A DNA stretch of 35,579 nt, from contig JAJCYM010000071.1 of assembly GCA_029262895.1 (NCBI GenBank), positions 1-35,579 on the forward strand. Direction: 5' to 3'. Made by a program: the position numbers and the translations under genes. Below the pieces are notes generated by a model. That model saw only the letters and a list, made by a program, of their open reading frames with translations. It was not told the origin of the DNA and searched no databases. This stretch comes from Roseivirga sp. Its GTDB lineage: Bacteria; Bacteroidota; Bacteroidia; Cytophagales; Cyclobacteriaceae. Shown in pieces: positions 1-7,468 of this stretch (position 1 is its first letter; every line of letters starts with the position of its first letter).

Positions 1-885
1 TAGCTGTGGGGAACGCCCTGTTAGCATTACATACATTCGAATGCCCAATTTACCGGCATCTTTAAACCGTTGAAGGCGATCAATTGTGCCTTGTCCTGAC
101 CCAGCGTCATGAAAACTTGTTATTCCCTTTTCAAGACACTCCTGTATGCCCATTTCCAGGGCCATTTCATTGCGTAATTCATCGTTTTGAGGTACCAACC
201 GACCTACCAGGCCAGAAGCACGTTCAGTAAAAATACCGGTCGGGTTGCCTAGTTCATCTTTGATGATTTCTCCGCCTTCTACACTTTCGGAGAGGCTCTC
301 CATGCTCAGTCGGTTGACTCCAGCCAATTGCATGGCCTTGGCATTGGCGAAGGTGGCGTGGCCACTTGCATGCCTGAGGTATACAGGATTGTCCGGGGAA
401 ACAGCGCTCATCTTTTCGTGGGTTTGAAACCCATTAACCTCTTTGTCGAGAGGTTCTATCCATTTGCTTTGATGCCATCCTCGACCGGTAATCCATTGAC
501 CGGGTTCTGCCTTTTCTACGGCCTCAGCTACCTTGTCTACCAGCTCATCATAAGTTTTCACATACATCAAATCCAGCTCGAGCTTATTATAGCCAATACC
601 CATAATATGGCCGTGAGACTCTATAAAGCCGGGTGTCATTGTTTGGCCGTTGAGGTCAATCACTTCAGTGTCAGTTCCTTCATGAGCCGATACGCCATCT
701 GAGCTACCCACATAAATGATCATGCCGTCTTTAACTGCAACGGCCTGTGCTTCAGGAGTACCATCGTCCATAGTATAGACTTTGCCATTTTTGAAAACGA
801 TGTCAGCAGTTTCTGCGGAGTCATTTAATCCGCACGAAACGATAATGAAAACAAGAAATAGAAATAGGGGAAATGCCTTCTTCAT
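1..885 (-). CDS. Amidohydrolase family 3 (YtcJ-like) lipoprotein, 3' part outside window
   Basis: The frame is open from the ATG at 885 to the window edge, giving 295 codons of the N-terminal half. The protein begins with a short basic start, a hydrophobic stretch and a lipobox (IVSC, Cys18), so it should be exported and lipid-anchored. Residues about 28-75 look like the N-terminal beta-sandwich of amidohydrolases (DIVFKNGKVYTMDD), followed by GFIESHGHI, whose HxH provides metal ligands in the family. The long insert after the HGH motif fits the Amidohydro_3/YtcJ group (usual length about 550 residues) better than imidazolonepropionase. Substrate cannot be told. Next gene on the same strand is 100 bp upstream. 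Reading frame and lipobox are seen; family assignment is from remembered motifs. Confidence 0.85.
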   Translation of the reverse strand, partial: MKKAFPLFLFLVFIIVSCGLNDSAETADIVFKNGKVYTMDDGTPEAQAVAVKDGMIIYVGSSDGVSAHEGTDTEVIDLNGQTMTPGFIESHGHIMGIGYNKLELDLMYVKTYDELVDKVAEAVEKAEPGQWITGRGWHQSKWIEPLDKEVNGFQTHEKMSAVSPDNPVYLRHASGHATFANAKAMQLAGVNRLSMESLSESVEGGEIIKDELGNPTGIFTERASGLVGRLVPQNDELRNEMALEMGIQECLEKGITSFHDAGSGQGTIDRLQRFKDAGKLGIRMYVMLTGRSPQL

Positions 886-984
886 AGTTATTAAGGTTAA
901 TCTGACGTAAAAGCTAAGCTATTTTAAAAGCTTACGCAATGTTTGTTGGAAGAGTGGTTTTGATGGTGGAGGGCTATGTTCCAA

Positions 985-2979
985 TCAAAAACTAAATCGC
1001 AAATAAGAATTGAGGTTTCTGCCCATTCCTCTTATCCTCGCTCCAAAAGGAAAGTAATTTGAATTGGTAAGGTTAGTAACCGATAGGCCTAGAGAAAGTC
1101 CTTTGCTTATGGAGTTCCAGCTAGCTTCTATTTTGATGCTGGCCAGCCAATAAGATGCTGTCTCTATAGTTCCAAAGGTTTGTCTAATAGGTCCATTGGG
1201 AAGTCTTTGCAGGGCAGAGACCCTATCCAAACTGAAGTAGGAGTTGGCAGAAAGCTTATCCGAGACTTTCTTTTTATAATCGATGCCCCATCTCAGTCTC
1301 ATTGAGGGAATTCCAATAAGTGGCTCACCTTTTGAGAATAAGCCTTCTTCTCCCAAATTATCACCTTGAATAAAAGAATTAGAGAAAGAGATTCTCATTT
1401 CATCCTGCCCAAACGGTTCTGGCCATAGATAGGAGAGGCGTCCTTCAAAGCCGAAGGTACGGGCCCGAGCTATATTTTCGTAGGTGAATTCTCCACCTCC
1501 CAGTGGAGCCTCGGTGATACGGTTGTCGAAGATAGCCAGCCAGCTCTCCAGGTTGTATTCCCATCGGCCTGAATAGCCCACGAGATTCCACTCTATTTGA
1601 TGACTGAATTCAGGTTTGATTTCGGGGTTCCCCCTAAAGATTCCACGACCACCAAAGAGAATTCCCACTGATTCCTGCTGAGAGGGATATCTGAATTGCC
1701 GACTAAGACTGATTGTATTTTTCAGATGTCTTGAGCCTAACCATTCCAATTCGAGGCCTCCCGATAATGCTTGAAAATCAAGCGATTGTTCTTTGTCTCC
1801 TATGGCCGCTATGTCTCCTCTCATGGCAGCACTCAAGGTTATATTTCCCTGCCTATACCTGACCATGGCAAAGGCTCCGGCCATTTTTTCAATACGATTG
1901 CTCAAAGTTTCATTGGAAAAAACAGGGTTTAGGAAATCCTGAATAGAAATCTGTTCTTCCAGCCAGGAACCAGTTAAGTCAGCACCTACCTTAATATTCC
2001 AATATTGGTTTGAAGAGAATTGGATATTGGCGCGGTAACCTGCCGATTGCTTATCGTATAGACGAATCTCCTGTGAATTGAGGGATTGAAAATTGGCATC
2101 GAAACTGTTTCTTATTTGATCCGTTTTCAAAAAAAGCCCCCAAAGACGCTGCTCAAAAACTGCCTTGTTTTTAAGTTCGATCCTCGTTCGAAAATCACTC
2201 TGATAGGTAAATCGATTCTTAAAAGAACGCAGGTCAAAAGGGTTGTTTTGGAAGCCCTGCGGACGTTCTAAAAGACCATTACTGAACTGATGGTTCCAAA
2301 CTGCATTGAAGGTCTTATCAGCATTGTTGAGTGCTGTCGAAAATGATAGGTTATTTTGATGGTATGCAGAGTTCAGTGAGATTTCGTCATTCGGAAACCT
2401 AAAGTTCTCCGCATCATTTCTTCTGCCCGAGAATCTTATTCCAAACCGTTCTGACTTTTTAGCCAATGTTAATCCGAAAACCTTTGCCCGGTTGTTGCTG
2501 GAATAACTGGAATAAGCACTATTTGGGCTGTCGCTAGTAGCATCTAACTCGTCAATCCTAATCACACCACCGATAGCTCCGCTGCCAAAAAGAATCCGTT
2601 CAATACCCTTAACCACTTTGATGCTCTGCAGATTTTCAGGGTTTACGTCATCAACTAAATAGCCCTGATCTACCACTCCGGTTCTTAAAACCCCATTGCG
2701 TTCGATGCGAACTCTATTGCTGTGCATGCCACGGTAAACCAATGGATATGCCGTATCATGAATTTTGAATATGCCCTGAATATGGTCTAATGCATCAATC
2801 AAATTAGGATTGATGCCTTGACGAAGGTGTGATGGAACAGACTGTGCCGCTCTGCCAAAAACAATGACAGAGTCCAGTTCTACTGTGACACTATCCTTGT
2901 TTTGACGATTAGAATTGGATTGTGAAACTAACTTGAACGGAATAGTTAATACCAGAAAAAGCAGAAAAACAATCCGCAT
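985..2979 (-). CDS. TonB-dependent outer membrane receptor
   Basis: Outer-membrane active transporter of 664 residues. The first in-frame ATG (2979) gives a good Sec signal peptide (MRIVFLLFLVLTIPFKLVSQ); a longer version would need a TTG at 3006 inside the preceding gene and spoils the signal. Residues about 35-140 form the plug domain (LDSVIVFGRAA, then VDDVNPENLQSIKVVKGIERILFGSGAIGGVI, given here only in outline), and the rest is beta-barrel ending in a terminal aromatic (SYLRFSF). It starts 4 bp after the stop of the lipoprotein gene at 2984, so the two are one operon. Length is typical for a siderophore/heme/metal receptor and shorter than SusC. The ligand is not identifiable; the neighbouring HmuY-like protein makes heme or a metal chelate a reasonable guess. 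Confidence 0.9.
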   Translation of the reverse strand: MRIVFLLFLVLTIPFKLVSQSNSNRQNKDSVTVELDSVIVFGRAAQSVPSHLRQGINPNLIDALDHIQGIFKIHDTAYPLVYRGMHSNRVRIERNGVLRTGVVDQGYLVDDVNPENLQSIKVVKGIERILFGSGAIGGVIRIDELDATSDSPNSAYSSYSSNNRAKVFGLTLAKKSERFGIRFSGRRNDAENFRFPNDEISLNSAYHQNNLSFSTALNNADKTFNAVWNHQFSNGLLERPQGFQNNPFDLRSFKNRFTYQSDFRTRIELKNKAVFEQRLWGLFLKTDQIRNSFDANFQSLNSQEIRLYDKQSAGYRANIQFSSNQYWNIKVGADLTGSWLEEQISIQDFLNPVFSNETLSNRIEKMAGAFAMVRYRQGNITLSAAMRGDIAAIGDKEQSLDFQALSGGLELEWLGSRHLKNTISLSRQFRYPSQQESVGILFGGRGIFRGNPEIKPEFSHQIEWNLVGYSGRWEYNLESWLAIFDNRITEAPLGGGEFTYENIARARTFGFEGRLSYLWPEPFGQDEMRISFSNSFIQGDNLGEEGLFSKGEPLIGIPSMRLRWGIDYKKKVSDKLSANSYFSLDRVSALQRLPNGPIRQTFGTIETASYWLASIKIEASWNSISKGLSLGLSVTNLTNSNYFPFGARIRGMGRNLNSYLRFSF

Positions 2980-2983
2980 AGAT

Positions 2984-3646
2984 TTATTCGATGGCGTCCT
3001 GTGCAAATCTACTCCATCTCAGGAAAGTTGGGCCACCATTTTCTCTACGAATCATCTGAAACTTAAATAGGGCCCCGGTTCTGCTTTGAACCAAAAACAC
3101 AGGCTGCTCGGCTTCAGTGAGATTTACAATTTTATCTCCAATCAACAAGCGTCCATAGGCAGCGGTAAGCAAAGCAAGGTCAGGTTTTCCTGAGCCATCA
3201 ACGTCTGTTGTTGGGTCAAAGCCGAATACACCATCTGCCGCTAGTGCGTCCTGCATGGCGGTTGTCACTGTAGTGAACCCATCAAAGCCCGCGCTGGCCA
3301 AACCTTCACCACCATTGGCTGATACGTTCAAGGCCTTTACTGAGCCTGCCGTTTCGGCATCACCGAAGAGTAGGATACCTGGTCTACCTCCCATGCTAGT
3401 GCGGTAGGTGATGATTTTAATGTCCCAGACAAAGTCTGTTTCAATATCGAGTTGTGCTACGTTTCCCGTATCACCCAGAGTAAGACTAAGGCCACCACCG
3501 GCCGGAAAGTTATTGGGATTGATATTGAAAGAACCTTCAAAAGTATCTGTGGAGAAAATGGGACCTGTCGGGTCGTCATCGCCACAAGAGCCAAGGAAGA
3601 AAACGGTCAAAAGGGCTAAGTAGAGGGGATAATGCTTTGATTTCAT
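2984..3646 (-). CDS. HmuY-like lipoprotein, partner of the TonB receptor
   Basis: A 220-residue protein with signal peptide and lipobox (FLGSC, Cys21) followed by acidic GDDD, a spacing common in surface-exposed Bacteroidota lipoproteins. Residues about 70-95 read FVWDIKIITYRTSMGG, resembling the WDIxFxxxxxxTNGG stretch of the HmuY heme-binding family, and the C-terminus is beta-rich (GALFKFQMIRRENGG). Family HmuY proteins pair with a TonB receptor, as here: the receptor ATG follows the stop by 4 bp. Assignment to HmuY is an inference from this resemblance and from context; it may instead be an unrelated ligand-binding lipoprotein. Confidence 0.6.
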   Translation of the reverse strand: MKSKHYPLYLALLTVFFLGSCGDDDPTGPIFSTDTFEGSFNINPNNFPAGGGLSLTLGDTGNVAQLDIETDFVWDIKIITYRTSMGGRPGILLFGDAETAGSVKALNVSANGGEGLASAGFDGFTTVTTAMQDALAADGVFGFDPTTDVDGSGKPDLALLTAAYGRLLIGDKIVNLTEAEQPVFLVQSRTGALFKFQMIRRENGGPTFLRWSRFAQDAIE

Positions 3647-3801
3647 AGAGTTTGGTTATTTCGATTGATTGAGTGAATTAAATATACAGGATTTTGATCC
3701 ATTAATTTTTATCCTGTAAGTAATTATAAAAAAAGTCATTTAACCATAAAAAAATTATATTATATTGATTAGCAGTAAAGCCGAATTAATCAACCAAAAC
3801 T

Positions 3802-6642
3802 ATGACCAAAAAATCTAAGAAGCGGGCCGTGGTCCGTGAAGAAAAGAAGGAGAATCTCTTGAATAGCCGAAGAGATTTTTTCAAGAAATCAGCATTGGGT
3901 GCTGGCGGGCTGGCATTGGCCGGTAGCGGCACTTTAGCGGGATGTGCTCCCCAAAACTCTAACGGAGGCATGAAAACCACACGGGCAGGTGGCTCATCCA
4001 CTAATGAATGGTACGCTCCTCCGGAAATTAACTTAACAAAAGACAGCAACAAGGCGCTGGCTACACTGCCGAATTTTAAAGCGCTTCAGGGTGACCCCGA
4101 AGTTCCTTTCGATACAATGCCACATACCCTGATTGTAGATAAGAATATTACTGAAAACACACCATCAGGGGTGGATCCTTTGTTCGGATATAATGGTACC
4201 GTTCCAGGCCCAACTTTTAGGATCAGGGGTAGTCAGGATTTGGAAGTGTTGTTGATCAATAGCCTCTCTGGAAATAACGGGTATTGGGCGGTAAAATCCG
4301 ATGCACGAATTGCCTCAGAAGACCCCGCCTTGAACGACCAGCGAGTGAACCCCGACACGCTAGACTGGCAGATTGATCATCATTTGTATGGCCCACATCA
4401 GCAACATGTCACCAACCTGCATACCCACGGTTTGCATGTGTCACCAGGACAATTCAAAAGCACTTCCGGAGCGGAAAGCGATATTGTACATTCTGACAAT
4501 GTATTGCTTCGCGTAATTCCCTTCGAGGACTATGTAAACAGAGTTGTAGAAGGAAATGGGCCGCCACTGATGGATAATGAAATCGTGGGTTATGCCCGCT
4601 ATAAATTTCATTTGCCAAGACCTGATGGTACACCACACTATGCCGGTACACACTGGTATCATCCTCACCCACATGGTGCCACTTTTGATCAGGTAGCAGG
4701 GGGTATGGCAGGATTCCTGATTGTGGAAGGAGAGATTGATGACTTTATCGCAGATCAGTTTAAAGACAACTATTATAAAGAGTTGCCTTTGCTGGTTCAA
4801 CGTGTATTTGTAGGAGGCCCCACAGAAGGGGAGACCCCAGTTGATAAGGGTACCAAAAAGAAAGACAAAACCTCTGCACTTACGGTGAACGGACAGCGCG
4901 TTGGAGGAACAGATCCAATGCCTAATATCACAGTACAGTCCAATCAGGTTATCCGTTTGAGGGTATTGAATGGAAGTGTTGACGGAAAGGGATATATCCG
5001 ATTTATGGTTTGTAGTGGTACTACAGCACCAAGTCTGATTAACCCCAATTCAAACCTATATACTGATAGTCGTTGTAGCAAGAATGGCAACTTGCCAAAG
5101 AATGCAAGTGCTTCGGCCAAAAGATGGTTTACCGATCAGGTGAGTGATAATCGCATTTGCCTTAATAACATTGCCTATGACGGTATTAACCTTATTGATA
5201 AAGATGGTAATTATACCGATATGCCTTCAGAATGGTGTACCATAGGGGTGGCTAATCGCGCTGATTTTCTAGTCAATATTCCTGCTGATGCGCAACCGGA
5301 TGATGTATTTACCATTTGGGGTCAGGAAATGAATGAAGCTGTGGATGCCGATGGCGCCAAAACCACAGCTGACAATTTGCAAATTGCGACTTTTACGGTA
5401 GGGAGTGCTACAGGTGGAGGGGCAGCACCTGTGCCGCCAATGAACGCTGATGGCTCACTGAATATTCCGTGGGCCCAGGCGGGTAAAATTGAGGATATGC
5501 TGTTGCCGATAAAAGATGCGGAAATTACTATTGACGACAATTCCGAGACCACCGATGCTTATCTGCCGCCAAGCCCGACTAACTTGCAGGGCGATTCTAT
5601 CACGATGAAAGCTTCGGGTAATTCCGGATCTGCAATCCGTGCACGTAGGCTGGTGTATTCAGGTTTTGGACATGCTTCTGTGCTGGGTGCAGCCTTTGAT
5701 CCGAATGAAACTGTCACTACTCCGGATGGTGTTACAACTACCTTGCATACCATGTATAACGCAATGCTTATAGACGGTAAGAAGTATGGATCTGATACTT
5801 CGATGCATCAAGGGTGGGATGCTGCCCAACATAAGATGAAGGTAGGTACTGCAGAGGAGTGGTCGATATACAATTACTCCATGACGGTCTATATGAAAGA
5901 CTCTACCGCGGACAATACTGACGAAAGCAATTATGTGGTGGGTGTACCTTCTTATAAAAATGCTAATGGAAGTACAATTCCCGGCTTAGGGGCTAATTCT
6001 CTATTGAGATCTAAGGGAGTGCATCATCCATTTCATATTCATCAAAATCCTTTTTATGTACGAAGTATACAGGATTATGAGGGCAACGAATTACTGCCGC
6101 TCGATGACAATGGTGATCCGATTCCACGTTGGCAGGACACTGTGTACTTGCCTCACAATGGCGGTAGAGTGATCTTCCGAAGTCGTTTCTGGGATTATGT
6201 AGGTAAATATGTGAACCACTGCCATCTACTTCAGCACGAAGATTGGGGCATGATGCAGGCGATAGAAGTAGTAGATGGCGTTAACACTAAGGCCAATTAC
6301 ATTCCATTGCCAGTCACTGACGGACTAAGTCAGAATGTCTTCCCGGCATTGAGCCTGAAACAGATGTTTACATTGGATATCGGTTGGGTGAAGGACATAC
6401 TCGCTAGCAGTCCGGCTAAGATGCTGTGCTATGACCCGGGCACCACTACCTTTTTTCATCAGAATCCAATCACAGAACTGACGGCCAAAAAGGTGGATGC
6501 AAGCTATTTCACCAATACAGCTGCTCAAAATCAAACGGTCAATGTGCAAAATGTAGGATATCTCCTTACGCCTGTGCCTTTGGAGGATACACCCTATCCA
6601 GGATGGAATAATGACTTTAAATCCAGCGAGCAGATTATTTGA
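3802..6642 (+). CDS. Tat-exported multicopper oxidase lipoprotein
   Basis: 946 residues. A twin-arginine motif (SRRDFFKKSALG, RR at 23-24) precedes a hydrophobic segment and a lipobox (LAGC, Cys48), predicting Tat export of a folded copper protein and lipid anchoring. All four copper-binding motifs of multicopper oxidases are present: HTHGLHVS (207-214), HWYHPHPHG (284-292), HPFHIH (742-747) and HCHLLQHEDWGMM (806-818), giving the Cys-His bridge (Cys807) between T1 and T2/T3 copper and a Met at the axial position (817). This predicts oxidation of a substrate with four-electron reduction of O2 to water. Family members usually have about 500-650 residues; the excess lies mainly between motifs 2 and 3 and in a C-terminal tail of about 120 residues. 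Divergent from the HmuY/TonB pair. Substrate (metal, phenolic or other) unknown. Confidence 0.93.
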   Translation: MTKKSKKRAVVREEKKENLLNSRRDFFKKSALGAGGLALAGSGTLAGCAPQNSNGGMKTTRAGGSSTNEWYAPPEINLTKDSNKALATLPNFKALQGDPEVPFDTMPHTLIVDKNITENTPSGVDPLFGYNGTVPGPTFRIRGSQDLEVLLINSLSGNNGYWAVKSDARIASEDPALNDQRVNPDTLDWQIDHHLYGPHQQHVTNLHTHGLHVSPGQFKSTSGAESDIVHSDNVLLRVIPFEDYVNRVVEGNGPPLMDNEIVGYARYKFHLPRPDGTPHYAGTHWYHPHPHGATFDQVAGGMAGFLIVEGEIDDFIADQFKDNYYKELPLLVQRVFVGGPTEGETPVDKGTKKKDKTSALTVNGQRVGGTDPMPNITVQSNQVIRLRVLNGSVDGKGYIRFMVCSGTTAPSLINPNSNLYTDSRCSKNGNLPKNASASAKRWFTDQVSDNRICLNNIAYDGINLIDKDGNYTDMPSEWCTIGVANRADFLVNIPADAQPDDVFTIWGQEMNEAVDADGAKTTADNLQIATFTVGSATGGGAAPVPPMNADGSLNIPWAQAGKIEDMLLPIKDAEITIDDNSETTDAYLPPSPTNLQGDSITMKASGNSGSAIRARRLVYSGFGHASVLGAAFDPNETVTTPDGVTTTLHTMYNAMLIDGKKYGSDTSMHQGWDAAQHKMKVGTAEEWSIYNYSMTVYMKDSTADNTDESNYVVGVPSYKNANGSTIPGLGANSLLRSKGVHHPFHIHQNPFYVRSIQDYEGNELLPLDDNGDPIPRWQDTVYLPHNGGRVIFRSRFWDYVGKYVNHCHLLQHEDWGMMQAIEVVDGVNTKANYIPLPVTDGLSQNVFPALSLKQMFTLDIGWVKDILASSPAKMLCYDPGTTTFFHQNPITELTAKKVDASYFTNTAAQNQTVNVQNVGYLLTPVPLEDTPYPGWNNDFKSSEQII

Positions 6643-6673
6643 TTAATAGCTCGGAGATTTGAAAAGATAAAAT

Positions 6674-6700
6674 GCCTCAGCGATTGCTGGGGCTTTTTTT
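6674..6700 (+). terminator. Rho-independent terminator of the multicopper oxidase gene
   Basis: An 8-bp stem GCCTCAGC/GCTGGGGC with one G-T wobble and a GATT loop is followed directly by seven T. It begins 32 bp after the stop codon. The T run is only on the plus strand side. Confidence 0.9.
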
Positions 6701-6725
6701 GGTTATCGACAAATGGGAGTCTTGT

Positions 6726-7274
6726 TCAGGCAATGAGCAACGCAATAATCAGCCAAGGCAAATAACTCATCAGAACGTTTAGCAAGGCCATACCATAACT
6801 AAATTTTTGAACCTTAGATACTCCAATGATGAGTAAACTAAATGACCATAACCATAGGCTATAACTTACCCCTTCGTTTACGTGCCCAAGTGTTTGTTCT
6901 TGTCCAAGAACGAGCAGGACAAGTTGATAAATAATGATTGAGCTGAATGGGATAAACGAGATTGCCCAGACATTAACCAGCTGTCTCATGGTTGCTGACC
7001 CTTTCCATATTCTCCCAACCCACATGATCAGTCCTGGAAGTAGTAAGCCAAAGGCTAAAAATATCGTCCCGATCCCTACGGGAACAGCTATTAATAGGCC
7101 CCATAAAAAATTATCTTCCCCAAATAGAGCTCCAAGTTGAGGTGCTAAATTTAAGGCAGAAATCAACCCAAGAGTGAGTATGGGCAGAACAAATAGTGGC
7201 TGCCGTTTATTATTCAGAACAAATTCTTCAAATGTTCGCTTAGGGGCTAGCCATATGGTTTTGTAGGGGTTCAT
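6726..7274 (-). CDS. Yip1-domain integral membrane protein
   Basis: 182 residues. The N-terminus (MNPYKTIWLAPKRTFEEFV) is the usual opening of bacterial Yip1/YIP1-family proteins, where a short cytoplasmic lead with a proline-rich 'xPxxTF' turn precedes the membrane domain. Five hydrophobic segments can be seen, at about 28-48, 58-85, 100-125, 135-152 and 160-181. Function of bacterial members is not established. It lies alone on the minus strand between the convergent oxidase gene and the TIR/SLATT block; 194 bp upstream hold no convincing gene. Confidence 0.75.
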   Translation of the reverse strand: MNPYKTIWLAPKRTFEEFVLNNKRQPLFVLPILTLGLISALNLAPQLGALFGEDNFLWGLLIAVPVGIGTIFLAFGLLLPGLIMWVGRIWKGSATMRQLVNVWAISFIPFSSIIIYQLVLLVLGQEQTLGHVNEGVSYSLWLWSFSLLIIGVSKVQKFSYGMALLNVLMSYLPWLIIALLIA

Positions 7275-7468
7275 GTGCAGATTATTAGAGATAATCGTAA
7301 ATTGAAGAGTAGTGGTTTTGGAGTACTTAACCTGTCTATCAGTAATTATTGTGATACTAGAGGCAAACCATTACGATTAAAGCTTTCGGAACGACCTCTA
7401 ATAAAAATGTTTGCAACAGTTTTTGGTTGCTATTTCCCATCTAATCATTTTGACGTTATTATTCGGAT

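Noticed and set aside
245-702. Two plus-strand open frames of 60 and 124 codons
   Set aside because: They lie opposite the amidohydrolase gene, which has a lipobox and metal motif; the plus-strand peptides show no family features.
2980-3006. Upstream TTG start for the TonB receptor, and similar TTG starts at 23348, 25239 and 19174
   Set aside because: Each overlaps the preceding gene and worsens the signal peptide or domain start, while a well-placed ATG follows.
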